Both the position numbers and the translations under genes were made by a program. Below, one piece after another: positions 31,567-39,745 of a stretch of 50,856 bases of DNA (the first letter of the stretch is position 1; every line of letters begins with the position of its first letter). This stretch comes from Thermovorax subterraneus (GTDB taxonomy: Bacteria; Bacillota; Thermosediminibacteria; Thermosediminibacterales; Thermosediminibacteraceae): positions 1-50,856 of the forward strand of contig JAKIHM010000018.1 in NCBI GenBank assembly GCA_021608145.1, read 5' to 3'. The notes under the pieces were generated by a model. That model ran no database searches and was not told the origin of the DNA. It worked only from the letters and a program-made list of their open reading frames with translations.

Positions 31567-32970
31567 TTATTCGATTGTTTCGTTACTTTCTAATAACTTC
31601 AACTTTTTATAAAGTGCCCTTCTTGTTATTCCGAGGTCTTTTGCCACTTCTGTTTTTGACTTTCTCTTACTCAGAAAATAACTGATGACCTTTGTCTCAA
31701 ACTCTTTTTTCACTTGCTCCCAATTCTTGCCATTCAAATTTATAATAATCTCGCCGTCCTCGAGTTGCCTCATGATCCCTTGCTGTTCCACTAACTCCGG
31801 TAGGTATTCGGGTTTTATCTCCTTATCAGAAATATCCATGTTTATCATTGCCCGGCTTATCACATTTTCTAACTCTCTCACGTTTCCAGGCCAGTCATAG
31901 GCCATTAAAATCTCCAGAGCTTTTTTTGATATAGAATTAACTCCTCTTCCATACTTTTGGTTGTACTTTTTTATTATGTTCTTGCAAAGGAGTGGTATAT
32001 CTTCCTTTCTTTCCCTCAAAGGCGGTATTGTTATCCTCACTACGTTGAGTCGGTAATAAAGGTCGTGTCTGAAATTTCCCTTTCGCACTTCTTCTTCCAA
32101 ATTACGGTTGGTTGCCGCTATAATCCTAACGTCGACTTTCTTCGGAACGGTGCTACCTATCCTCATCACTTCTTGCTCTTGAAGCACCCGCAAAAGCTTT
32201 GCCTGAGCAGGAAGGCTGAATTCGCTTATCTCATCTAAAAACAGCGTCCCGCCGTCAGCCTGTTCAAAATATCCCTTTTTCCCATACCTAAGCGAACCGG
32301 TGAATGCACCCCCTTCGTATCCGAAAAGCTCGCTTTCCAAAAGTTCTTTATTTATTGCAGCACAGTTAACCCTTACAAACGGTCCTGAAGCCCTTGGGCT
32401 CATATTATGGATGGCGTGCGCGAAGAGTTCCTTGCCGGTTCCGCTCTCTCCAACGAGCAATACCGTTGCCGACACGCCGGCACAGGCTTTAGCCTCCTCT
32501 TTTGCCTTCAAGATCTTTTCGCTGTTTCCCAGTATATCATCCAGCGTATATTTGGACTCCAAGTTGCGAAGCATCCTCGTCTTTTGTTCCAATTCCCTGC
32601 TCATCCTTTTAATCTCTGAAATGTCGTGCATTACGCCTACGCTTCCCACCAGTTCTCCTTTGATGTAAATCGGTTTTGCACTGCAAAGGACCTCTCGCTT
32701 GTCTGGACCCACCCGACGGAGGAGGTTGGAAAATTCCCTTTTTTCGCGAATCGATTTGATGAGAACGCTGTCACTTTCCGCTATGTCGACATCCGCTGGT
32801 TTTCCCACCACATCTTCTTCCGAAAGACCGCTCAAGTTTTTATAAGCCTGGTTTACCATTATGCAGTTTCCTTCTCTGTCGGCCACCATAACGGCATCCG
32901 GGATCATTTCGATAATATTTTTTAAAAGCTCTATCACATATTCCGCCTCGCCTTTGAGAGAGGGAACCAT
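31567..32970 (-). CDS. BkdR-like sigma-54 activator (PAS-AAA+-Fis HTH)
   Basis: 467 residues. PAS (about 15-125; [20 protein letters not shown]), AAA+ (145-380) with [14 protein letters not shown] (a variant of the sigma-54 contact motif GAFTGA) and LFLDEISE, then a Fis-type HTH ([20 protein letters not shown]). Start ATG 32970 follows GGAGGGGT. It is the usual arrangement of BkdR-type activators next to branched-chain amino acid genes. Expected targets are the sigma-54 promoter and repeats in 31407-31545. Confidence 0.9.
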   Translation of the reverse strand: MVPSLKGEAEYVIELLKNIIEMIPDAVMVADREGNCIMVNQAYKNLSGLSEEDVVGKPADVDIAESDSVLIKSIREKREFSNLLRRVGPDKREVLCSAKPIYIKGELVGSVGVMHDISEIKRMSRELEQKTRMLRNLESKYTLDDILGNSEKILKAKEEAKACAGVSATVLLVGESGTGKELFAHAIHNMSPRASGPFVRVNCAAINKELLESELFGYEGGAFTGSLRYGKKGYFEQADGGTLFLDEISEFSLPAQAKLLRVLQEQEVMRIGSTVPKKVDVRIIAATNRNLEEEVRKGNFRHDLYYRLNVVRITIPPLRERKEDIPLLCKNIIKKYNQKYGRGVNSISKKALEILMAYDWPGNVRELENVISRAMINMDISDKEIKPEYLPELVEQQGIMRQLEDGEIIINLNGKNWEQVKKEFETKVISYFLSKRKSKTEVAKDLGITRRALYKKLKLLESNETIE

Positions 32971-33069
32971 AGATACCCCTCCAAAGTGATGTTTTAATAT
33001 GCTATAATTAATTATAATTTAATATTGATCTAAAGTTAAAACAAAAATTTGGTAAGTGGGGGTTATAAT

Positions 33070-33747
33070 TTGGATAATGAAATATTCAATATATTAACTT
33101 CCATCGAGAAAAACTTAAACTCCTCCATTTCACCGAGAATTCGAGCTTCACTGAGGAGGGAGCTTGTAAAGGCAAAAAGTTGTTACTGTAATTTTAATGC
33201 CAGTTTGATAAAAGGGGAAACTAAAAAACAGGTTTATGAATCCCTCATGAAAAAAGGCAAAGCTTTGCTAAAAAACGGCAACAACTTAAATGAAGTTTAC
33301 TCTTTTTTGCGGTACGCCAATGCCGCCTATTTTGATTTCACCAATTCCTTGGAACCGTTGAATACGGGAATTAGGCTTTTTACTCTAACCTCAGCCCTAC
33401 TTATAGCCCTTTCACCGCAATTTCTCGGTGCAATTTTTTCCTTCGTCTTGGTGCTCCCAATTTTCTTGGGGTTAAACGCTTTGAAGAAAAGGAGTTCCTT
33501 TGGTTACATTATGGCTTCGTTTATATTTCCAGTTTCCCTTGTGGTATCCACACTCTGGCTCAGGTTCGGATACCGGGTTTTAAAGGACTACTCCGGGGTG
33601 CTTATTGAAACTGTCCAGGCAATAGGAAAACCGCCAGAAATCGCTCGGTTTTTGATTACAATCCCGCCCATACTTTCGCTCTTGCTCCTTATTTCGGCCT
33701 GTCTTATGATGTACAAACTATATAAAATGCGGGATGCGTTAATATAA
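33070..33747 (+). CDS. Hypothetical membrane protein
   Basis: About 225 residues: a charged helical N-terminal half (1-95; possible coiled coil) followed by four membrane helices (about 100-225: TGIRLFTLTSALLIALSP, FLGAIFSFVLVLPIFLGL, FGYIMASFIFPVSLVVSTLW, FLITIPPILSLLLLISACL). I do not recognise the family. TTG 33070 follows GTGGGGG; an earlier in-frame TTG lies before that site. It is divergent from the BkdR-like gene and ends at a strong terminator, so it is a single-gene unit. Confidence 0.75.
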   Translation: MDNEIFNILTSIEKNLNSSISPRIRASLRRELVKAKSCYCNFNASLIKGETKKQVYESLMKKGKALLKNGNNLNEVYSFLRYANAAYFDFTNSLEPLNTGIRLFTLTSALLIALSPQFLGAIFSFVLVLPIFLGLNALKKRSSFGYIMASFIFPVSLVVSTLWLRFGYRVLKDYSGVLIETVQAIGKPPEIARFLITIPPILSLLLLISACLMMYKLYKMRDALI

Positions 33748-33767
33748 TCTCAATATAATTCAAAATC

Positions 33768-33800
33768 AAACCCCCGGGCATTATGCCCAGGGGCTTTTAA
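33768..33800 (+). terminator. Intrinsic terminator after the membrane protein
   Basis: CCCC-GGGCAT-t-ATGCCC-a-GGGG stem followed by CTTTTAA. It can also serve the minus-strand amino acid ABC operon ending at 33820. Confidence 0.8.
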
Positions 33801-33819
33801 TGGGAGGGGTTTATCAATA

Positions 33820-34542
33820 TTACAGTATCTTGCTTAAAAACTCCTTTGTCCTCGGATTTTGCGGGTTTTCGAAGATTTCTTCCGGGGTGCCTTCTTCCAG
33901 TATCTTTCCTTCATCCATGAAAAGCACCCTGTCTCCCACTTCCCTCGCAAACCTCATCTCGTGGGTAACTACCACCATAGTCATACCATCCGAAGCCAGG
34001 TCCTTCATTACATCCAGAACTTCTTTTATCATCTCCGGATCTAGGGCAGATGTTGGCTCGTCAAACAGCATAACTTTCGGATTCATAGCTAGGGCTCTTG
34101 CAATGGCGACCCGCTGTTTTTGCCCACCTGAAAGGGAAGCGGGAAAACATTCCGCCTTATCGGCAAGGCCCACCCTCTCCAGCAATTCCATCGCTCTTTC
34201 TCTGGCTTCATTTTGGGATAACCCTTTAACTTTAATAGGCGCAAGTGTTATATTTTCTATTACTGTCTTATGGGGGAAAAGGTTAAAATGCTGGAAAACC
34301 ATCCCCACATCCTGCCTGATTTTGTTTATATCTGTGGACGGATCGAGTAGTGACTTGCCCTCTATTTTTACCTCTCCTCTTGTAGGTCTTTCCAGTAGGT
34401 TAAGGCATCTTAAAAAAGTGCTCTTTCCTGAGCCACTGGGGCCTATGACTACAACGACTTCTCCTTTTTCTATCTTTGCATCTATACCTCTTAAAACTTC
34501 AAGTTTTCCAAAATTCTTATGAAGGTCTCTTACTTCAATCAC
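33820..34542 (-). CDS. Polar amino acid ABC transporter ATPase
   Basis: About 240 residues, GlnQ-type. Walker [10 protein letters not shown], signature [15 protein letters not shown], Walker [15 protein letters not shown], switch His in [12 protein letters not shown] 34542 (MIEVRDLHK) is chosen because AAAGGAG lies 11 nt upstream and the homologous N-terminus starts there; it overlaps the permease stop by 8 nt. It energises uptake with the adjacent permease and binding protein. Confidence 0.93.
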   Translation of the reverse strand: MIEVRDLHKNFGKLEVLRGIDAKIEKGEVVVVIGPSGSGKSTFLRCLNLLERPTRGEVKIEGKSLLDPSTDINKIRQDVGMVFQHFNLFPHKTVIENITLAPIKVKGLSQNEARERAMELLERVGLADKAECFPASLSGGQKQRVAIARALAMNPKVMLFDEPTSALDPEMIKEVLDVMKDLASDGMTMVVVTHEMRFAREVGDRVLFMDEGKILEEGTPEEIFENPQNPRTKEFLSKIL

Positions 34543-35197
34543 TGGCCGCCAGTCTCCTTTCGACAATCGACATAAGCCACGAAAAACTCACCGTCATGAC
34601 GAAGTAAAACGCCGCTGCCGTCAAATAAGGCTCAAAAGGCCTGTAGGTGTTTCCGGCTACGATCTGGGCAGCCCTGGTAAGTTCCGGAAATCCTATAGTT
34701 GTGGCAAGAGATGAGTTCTTTAAAAGCGTCACAAACTCATTGCCCAAAGGAGGAATCATCTTCTTAAACGCCTGCGGCAGTATAATATACCTCATGGCCT
34801 GAGCATACGTCATCCCCAAAGACCTTGCCGCTTCCATCTGCCCTTTGTCTACAGCGAGGATTCCTCCCCTTACTATTTCGGCCACATAGCCCCCGCTGTT
34901 AATACCCAGTGCCAGCACGGCTGCCGGAAATTCGGGTATGGTAAACCCCAAAATTTGCGGAAGGCCGAAATAGAATATGAGTAGTTGGACAAGGAGGGGA
35001 GTGCCCCTTATTACTTCCACATAAGCGCTACACAAAAATCTCACCACAAAAATTCGGGACATCTTCCCCATTCCCATAAACGTCCCTATGACTATGCCGA
35101 TGAGCACCGCAAGCAGAGTAATTTCAAAGGCTGTGAGAGCTCCTCTGAAAAATAGGTGAATGTAAGGTATGACTATTGAAAAATTCAATTTGTCCAA
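34535..35197 (-). CDS. Polar amino acid ABC transporter permease
   Basis: 220 residues, HisM/GlnP family. The EAA loop is [22 protein letters not shown] and the N-terminal helix [21 protein letters not shown] 35197 is placed 9 nt after AAAGGAG. About five membrane segments; it functions as a homodimer in most single-permease systems. Confidence 0.93.
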   Translation of the reverse strand: MDKLNFSIVIPYIHLFFRGALTAFEITLLAVLIGIVIGTFMGMGKMSRIFVVRFLCSAYVEVIRGTPLLVQLLIFYFGLPQILGFTIPEFPAAVLALGINSGGYVAEIVRGGILAVDKGQMEAARSLGMTYAQAMRYIILPQAFKKMIPPLGNEFVTLLKNSSLATTIGFPELTRAAQIVAGNTYRPFEPYLTAAAFYFVMTVSFSWLMSIVERRLAASD

Positions 35198-35224
35198 CTG
35201 AATTTTCTCCTTTCAGTGTTAAAA

Positions 35225-36073
35225 CTAATTCGACGGCTTAAAATCTACAAACCATTTTTTAACGAGTTTTTCATGCTCCCCGCTTTCCTTGAGGTCCTTT
35301 ATAACCTTATTCACCACTTCGAGGAGTTTTACATCTTCTTTTCTCAATACTACAGCTTTTGCTGCATCGTCTAACATATCACCGATGAGTTCCAATTTAC
35401 CTGGATTACTTGCAGCATAAGCCTGTGCTACTGCAAAATCTATAATGACTGCTTCGATGCGCTTATTCAAGAGGTCCATCATTGCCGCATCTACCGTATC
35501 AAACTGCTTCAGTTTTGCACCTTCAATCTTTTTTGCTTCTTCTTCACCGGTCGTGCTTATCTGCACCCCTATGGTCTTGCCTTTAAGGTCTTCTTTGCTT
35601 TTGACGCCACTTCCTACATAAGTTATAATTTGCTGTCCTCCTTCTAGGTATGGCTCAGAAAAATTTACGCTCTTTTTCCTTTCCTCTGTTATAGTAAAGC
35701 CTGCAATTCCGATATCGACAGTCTTTGTAAGCACCGCAGGAATTATGCTCTTAAAGTCCATATCCTTTATTTCCAGTTCAACTCCCAGCTCATCCGCTAT
35801 GGCTTTTGCTAAATCGATGTCAAAGCCTACTATTTGATCCTTTCCATTTACCACCTGGTGAAATTCAAAAGGCGGATAATCAGCACTGGTACCAACTACC
35901 AGCTTTCCCGCTTTCTTTATCCTTTCTACCTCATCTTGAGCACTTTCTTGGGTATTTGCACTCCCCTGAGCATTTTGCTCACTCGCCGTCTGCTTCTGCC
36001 CGCATCCTGCAGCCCCGAAAGCAAACACCGCTGCAAATACTATGATCGCCAGTATTGTGAAGATTTTTTTCAT
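35225..36073 (-). CDS. Polar amino acid ABC transporter binding lipoprotein
   Basis: About 282 residues. A lipoprotein signal (MKKIFTILAIIVFAAVFAFG, then AAGCGQ) is followed by a type II periplasmic-binding fold with SADYPPFEF, VGFDIDLAKAIADELG and DIGIAGFTITEERKKSVNFS, typical of glutamine/arginine/cystine binding proteins. ATG 36073 follows AAAGGAGGC; the longer start would bury the signal peptide. The promoter is TTGAAA-N17-TATAAT at 36110-36138. First gene of a three-gene importer. Confidence 0.92.
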   Translation of the reverse strand: MKKIFTILAIIVFAAVFAFGAAGCGQKQTASEQNAQGSANTQESAQDEVERIKKAGKLVVGTSADYPPFEFHQVVNGKDQIVGFDIDLAKAIADELGVELEIKDMDFKSIIPAVLTKTVDIGIAGFTITEERKKSVNFSEPYLEGGQQIITYVGSGVKSKEDLKGKTIGVQISTTGEEEAKKIEGAKLKQFDTVDAAMMDLLNKRIEAVIIDFAVAQAYAASNPGKLELIGDMLDDAAKAVVLRKEDVKLLEVVNKVIKDLKESGEHEKLVKKWFVDFKPSN

Positions 36074-36109
36074 TACAACTTTGCCTCCTTTTTCACGCTT
36101 TTGGGTATA

Positions 36110-36138
36110 ATTATACATTGCTCGGAATAATATTTCAA
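36110..36138 (-). promoter_or_regulatory. Sigma-A promoter of the polar amino acid importer
   Basis: Minus-strand TTGAAA (36138-36133), 17-nt spacer, TATAAT (36115-36110). Confidence 0.8.
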
Positions 36139-36159
36139 TACGTTTTTAAAAAAAATAAA

Positions 36160-36179
36160 AGGTCCGGTATTCCGGACCT
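36160..36179 (-). terminator. Intrinsic terminator after the zinc-ribbon gene
   Basis: AGGTCCGG (36160-36167)/CCGGACCT (36172-36179), 4-nt loop, followed on the minus strand by TTTATTTTTTTT. Confidence 0.9.
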
Positions 36180-36210
36180 CTATTTTGCGCAAGTCACCTT
36201 TTAACCTTGC

Positions 36211-36519
36211 TTAAAGTTCGCTTGCAACCCTGTGCTTCCTGAAGCATTCGCTGCAGTACACCGGCCTGTCATTTCTTGGCTTGAATGGAACCTTTGTCGG
36301 TGCCCCGCAGTCGGCGCAAACCGCATCGTATAGCGTCCTCTGCGCTGGTTTTCGCCCGCCAAAATCCCTCCTGTTTGCCTTTCTCGCATCTCTGCATGCC
36401 TTGCAGCGGCTGGGCTCATTTTCGAAGCCCTTCTGCGCGTAGAATTCCTGTTCGCCTGCTGTAAAGACGAACTCCTTCCCGCAGTCTTTGCATACTAATA
36501 CCTTGTCCTGGAATGCCAT
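36211..36519 (-). CDS. Zinc-ribbon protein
   Basis: 102 residues with two Cys4 zinc sites: VCKDCGKEF with SRCKACRDARK (residues 9-47), and AVCADCGAPTKVPF with PVYCSECFRKH (about 67-96). The second half matches the CxxCx-ssCxxC class of short zinc-ribbon proteins of unknown function in Firmicutes; nucleic acid binding is likely from fold and basic charge. ATG 36519 follows GTGAGGGG and a T7 run. A structured leader of about 150 nt precedes it. Confidence 0.8.
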   Translation of the reverse strand: MAFQDKVLVCKDCGKEFVFTAGEQEFYAQKGFENEPSRCKACRDARKANRRDFGGRKPAQRTLYDAVCADCGAPTKVPFKPRNDRPVYCSECFRKHRVASEL

Positions 36520-36553
36520 TAAAAAAACCCCTCACTTTGATTTAGATTCTTCC

Positions 36554-36672
36554 GGCATTCCTTAGCTGACCTGGTCATCCCCTCCGTTGGCCGCCCTGGG
36601 TGTTAACACCCCTGAGGGAGTCGCTTTGCCCGCGGCAGGCTTCGACTTTCAACCACAGACCTAAGCAATGCC
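36554..36672 (-). ncRNA. Structured leader RNA or small RNA upstream of the zinc-ribbon gene
   Basis: On the minus strand GGCATT-G-CTTAG (36672-36661) and CTAAG-G-AATGCC (36565-36554) close a domain of 119 nt with 11 bp. Inside are AGTCG/CGACT enclosing a GC-rich hairpin, and CCCT/AGGG enclosing the perfect palindrome GGGTGTTAACACCC (36599-36612). The predicted transcription start (TATAAT just upstream) is 8-10 nt before the closing stem. GC content is far above the flanks. It matches none of the classical riboswitches I can recall; a raiA-type RNA is one guess. Confidence 0.6.
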
Positions 36673-36679
36673 TTACGCT

Positions 36680-36708
36680 AATTATATACCTTAAAAAGAA
36701 AAAAGCAA
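36680..36708 (-). promoter_or_regulatory. Promoter of the structured leader
   Basis: Minus-strand TTGCTT, 16-nt spacer, TATAAT (the latter at about 36687-36682), placing the start just before the leader closing stem. Confidence 0.6.
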
Positions 36709-36753
36709 GAAAAATTTGTTTTTCGATTGCAGTGTTTTTCGTCGTATCACCTT

Positions 36754-38199
36754 TTATTTGCCCAGTTTCTGCAGCTCATATATTACCAGTGCGTTACTGA
36801 GTTCTCTTCCTGGTGTAGTTAAATAGCTACCTTTGTAATATAATCCACTCGAAGCACCGCCATCAAGATTCATTGCATTATATGCTCCCAGCGATTTCAT
36901 GATCTCTGCCAGTTCCCCTATGGTTGCACTATTTACGGTTACCAGGAGCAGTTTATTGTCTTTTGTTACACCAACGGCACTTCTTGCCATTGAATATGTT
37001 AAAATCTTTTCGCTTGAGAAACCTTCACTTACCGGATCTACCGTTATCTTCCCATCTGTTATTAACCTGGGGCCCGCACCTAGAGCGCATGAAACGCCTT
37101 TCCAGAATGAAATATCCGTTTTTACCGGCTCAAAATCGACGGTAAAGTCGGCTTTTGCACCTTTGGGAAAACGGTCAAGATAGCGGATTTCCGTTCCAAT
37201 AAGCTTTAACACAAAACCGTTTTTCGGTATAGCAGCATCACCTTCTACGATATTTTTAATAACTCCATCCTCAATAATGACGGAAGTTCCGTAAGGCACG
37301 CGTGTATAGTCTCCTCTTTCCGGTGTATAAAGCACAATCGTATTAAGGTCTGGGGCGGGCGTTCTGTTCATAGCATACGCTACCCATTTTATTTCTCTTC
37401 CATTGTCGTTTGTAATGCCGTTTATCTTAAATCTCACTATATCGAATCCAACTTCATTGTCATCGGTAAAGCCAATCGTTGTTCCAAAATTGCCCAGGTG
37501 AATCGGTTTATGGTTCACCATAATATTGCCTACGGGTTCTTTTATTTCTTCATAAGCATTGAAATATGTACCATTAATGGCAACTACCGCGCCATGTCTT
37601 TCCGCCATACTCTTTAGAGGCTCTACTTCACCAATCCTATCCTTTGCCAGCACCACTTTTACTCCTACTTTGTCGTTGTTCAGATCAACTTTTACTATGT
37701 TAACTTTGAATGTTTTTCCAGCCATTTTTAACTGTGTTGATTCTGAAGATATGTACGGTCCTTTGCCAATATAGATGGATCTGCTGACCTGATCCCATTC
37801 TACTTTTTCGCCCAGAGCTTCGCTGACAAAACGAAGTGGAACCATGGTCTTCTCCTTATATATAAATGGTGCCGCATCTATCTTTATTGGAGTACCATTC
37901 ACCGTGGAGTTATAGTCTCCTATTCTTAGTTTTATCTCTACCTGACCACGCCGTGCGGTAATTTCCTTTTTTTTACCGTCCCATGATACCACCGCCCCCA
38001 GACTTTCAAAAATATCCCTCATCGGTATAAAAGCCCTGCCATTAATCACTATCGGGAGTGTCTCAAACTTCATCTCCTTCCCATTGATATAAACCCGAAT
38101 ATTATCCGGGGGCGACGCTTTAATGAATCCCGTTGTCGAAAAAACGGAAAGCATTAGAGTAATGGCAATGAAAACAGCTAGCAATGTTCTTTTATACAT
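36754..38199 (-). CDS. Secreted NAGPA-domain (phosphodiester glycosidase) protein with copper amine oxidase N-like repeats
   Basis: 481 residues. A signal peptide (1-28) is followed by a copper amine oxidase N-terminal-like domain (about 33-145; VYINGKEMKFETLPIVINGR and TMVPLRFVSEALGEKVEWD), common in Thermoanaerobacterales surface proteins. The NAGPA (phosphodiester glycosidase) domain spans about 195-478, with AINGTYFNAY and NLDGGASSGLYYKG. The domain hydrolyses sugar-phosphodiesters in known members; here it probably acts at the cell wall. ATG 38199 has no good Shine-Dalgarno; the leader forms a hairpin instead. Confidence 0.85.
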   Translation of the reverse strand: MYKRTLLAVFIAITLMLSVFSTTGFIKASPPDNIRVYINGKEMKFETLPIVINGRAFIPMRDIFESLGAVVSWDGKKKEITARRGQVEIKLRIGDYNSTVNGTPIKIDAAPFIYKEKTMVPLRFVSEALGEKVEWDQVSRSIYIGKGPYISSESTQLKMAGKTFKVNIVKVDLNNDKVGVKVVLAKDRIGEVEPLKSMAERHGAVVAINGTYFNAYEEIKEPVGNIMVNHKPIHLGNFGTTIGFTDDNEVGFDIVRFKINGITNDNGREIKWVAYAMNRTPAPDLNTIVLYTPERGDYTRVPYGTSVIIEDGVIKNIVEGDAAIPKNGFVLKLIGTEIRYLDRFPKGAKADFTVDFEPVKTDISFWKGVSCALGAGPRLITDGKITVDPVSEGFSSEKILTYSMARSAVGVTKDNKLLLVTVNSATIGELAEIMKSLGAYNAMNLDGGASSGLYYKGSYLTTPGRELSNALVIYELQKLGK

Positions 38200-38213
38200 A
38201 AAAATCGCAAACC

Positions 38214-38257
38214 GGAAGCGAAAGTCTGCACCTGAAGGCAGACAACCTTCCTACCTG
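38214..38257 (-). promoter_or_regulatory. Hairpin in the NAGPA gene leader
   Basis: On the minus strand GTCTGC-N8-GCAGAC is enclosed by GGAAG/CTTCC, immediately before the start codon region. AGGAGG-like sequence is absent near the ATG. It may be a translational control element; no known riboswitch class recognised. Confidence 0.35.
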
Positions 38258-38292
38258 TACACCTCCCTGCACTATATATTAAGAGTTTCAGC

Positions 38293-38327
38293 CTGCTCAA
38301 GGAAACAGAGCAGGCTTTGAAACCAAA
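38293..38327. terminator. Strong hairpin downstream of the transglycosylase gene
   Basis: GTTTC-a-GCCTGCTC and GAGCAGGC-tt-TGAAAC pair across a 9-nt loop, 14 or more pairs. The T run is weak, so it may act as terminator or transcript stabiliser. Confidence 0.55.
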
Positions 38328-38331
38328 AAAT

Positions 38332-38889
38332 TTAATTTTCTTTCATGCTCATGTAATATTTCATTACCTTTTCCACATACTCCTGAGTCTCCCTGAAGGG
38401 GGGAATTCCTCCATATTTCTCGACATTAAAAGGCCCGGCATTGTATGCCGCCAAAGCTTTAACCACATCACCGTCGTAGCGTTCGAGGAGCTTTTTTAGA
38501 TAAAAAACCCCTCCCAGCACGTTTTCTTGCACATCGTAGGGATTCACCCCTAAACTCGCTGCAGTAATCGGCATGAGCTGCATTATTCCCACTGCGCCTT
38601 TACTGGACACGGCATTCTGCTTAAAATTAGACTCCGCCTTGGCTACCGCAAGGGCTAAATCCGCATCCAAACCTAACGCCCTTGCTGTTCGTTCTATAAT
38701 TTCCTTCGCCTTCTTTTCGGAGATATCTGCCTCCTGTATATTATCTTTCGCTTTGTTTAGCTTTGCCTCATATTCATTTATCGCATTTTCTAAAATTCCG
38801 CCGAAACTCTTTTCTCTATTTACAATAAACCTTGCTTTTATCTCCTCTATTCGAGAGATTACCCGGTGTAGGCCCGTCAAATCAATCAT
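38332..38889 (-). CDS. Lytic transglycosylase (SLT domain), flagellum-associated
   Basis: 185 residues. The SLT fold occupies about 68-185: catalytic Glu in VAKAESNFKQNAVSSKGAVG, then IMQLMPITAASLGVNP and ALAAYNAGPFNVEKYGG. It cleaves peptidoglycan glycan strands. It has no signal peptide; a helical N-terminal part (1-65) precedes the domain. Its place at the end of the flagellar gene run suggests a role in making room for the flagellar rod, similar to clostridial flagellar transglycosylases; export would be through the flagellar system (inference). Confidence 0.88.
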   Translation of the reverse strand: MIDLTGLHRVISRIEEIKARFIVNREKSFGGILENAINEYEAKLNKAKDNIQEADISEKKAKEIIERTARALGLDADLALAVAKAESNFKQNAVSSKGAVGIMQLMPITAASLGVNPYDVQENVLGGVFYLKKLLERYDGDVVKALAAYNAGPFNVEKYGGIPPFRETQEYVEKVMKYYMSMKEN

Positions 38890-38960
38890 ATTTAAAACCC
38901 CGCTCCCAAAAAAAATACTATTCTCTTCTATCGATAAAAAAACCTTCGCCGAAATTCGCT

Positions 38961-39341
38961 TTACTGAAGGGGTCGGTATATCGTTGCGTCACTTTTTTTG
39001 CAAAGTTTAAATCGCGGAGCTTTCCCTCGATGCTTGAATAAAGTTTTTTTTGCCAGCTTACTGACTTCTTCATCGTGCATCTTTATCTCCAAGAGCTTTT
39101 CTTCAATAGTTTTTTTTAAGCGTTCTATTTCCTTAGGCCCCCCGGCAAATTCTCTCTTTATCTTCTCATCTATCTTCCCGGAAATTTCCATGAGCTGACT
39201 TCTTTTTCCCAACAGCTCCAACAATGCTGATGTATCCTCAGCAATTACCGCTTCTTCCATTTTTAAGGTAATAGCTAAAATTTCCTCTAGGTTTTTTATC
39301 TTTTCGCAAAATAGCGCTTTCATAAAATCGTCTCTTTTCAT
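38961..39341 (-). CDS. FliT/FlgN-like flagellar chaperone candidate
   Basis: 126 residues, almost entirely helical with heptad-like spacing (LEEILAITLKMEEAVIAEDT, then LLGKRSQLMEISGKIDEKIK), as in FliT/FlgN export chaperones. ATG 39341 overlaps the fliS stop by 4 nt. Sequence similarity alone is weak; position after fliD-fliS is the main argument for a FliT-type role (FliD chaperone). Confidence 0.65.
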   Translation of the reverse strand: MKRDDFMKALFCEKIKNLEEILAITLKMEEAVIAEDTSALLELLGKRSQLMEISGKIDEKIKREFAGGPKEIERLKKTIEEKLLEIKMHDEEVSKLAKKTLFKHRGKAPRFKLCKKSDATIYRPLQ

Positions 39342-39724
39342 AATGCCGCCCTTTTTGCCTTCATGACCTCGACGTAGGCTTCCTGCCAGGCTTCCTTTAG
39401 CCCTTCCAGCAACCCTTCTACCTCTTCCAATTTACTTAAATCTTTTTTTATATTCGCCTCTATCAGCTTCTCGTAGATGAAGTTGTAAAGGCTTCTCAGA
39501 TTTTTCGAAAGCTCGTAATTCATGTCGAGACTCATGTTAAGTTCCATTATTATATCTTCCACTCTCATAATGTAGTTATTTGCATCGGCATAATTTTTTT
39601 CTTCCACGGCCTTTTTGGCAAGCCTCAAAAACCTGAGCGCACCTTCATAAAGCATCAGCACCAGCCTTTCCGGCGATGCCGTCATTACCTGATTTTCCTG
39701 ATACTGCTGGTACGGATTCACCAC
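39338..39724 (-). CDS. fliS: Flagellar export chaperone FliS
   Basis: 128 residues. The conserved N-terminus NPYQQYQENQVMTASPERLV and the LMLYEGALRFL helix identify FliS, which binds the flagellin C-terminus before export. Start GTG 39724, or GTG 39721 giving the family-typical MNPYQQY; GGGGG lies upstream. Located 22 bp after fliD. Confidence 0.96.
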   Translation of the reverse strand: MVNPYQQYQENQVMTASPERLVLMLYEGALRFLRLAKKAVEEKNYADANNYIMRVEDIIMELNMSLDMNYELSKNLRSLYNFIYEKLIEANIKKDLSKLEEVEGLLEGLKEAWQEAYVEVMKAKRAAL

Positions 39725-39745
39725 CGAAGACCCCCTTTTTTTTCA

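Noticed and set aside
33800-34522. 240-aa plus-strand ORF over the ABC ATPase
   Set aside because: It mirrors a canonical ABC ATPase with all motifs; the antisense frame has no recognisable domain.
36554-36672. Cyclic di-GMP or glycine riboswitch
   Set aside because: The conserved cores of those classes are not found in the sequence.
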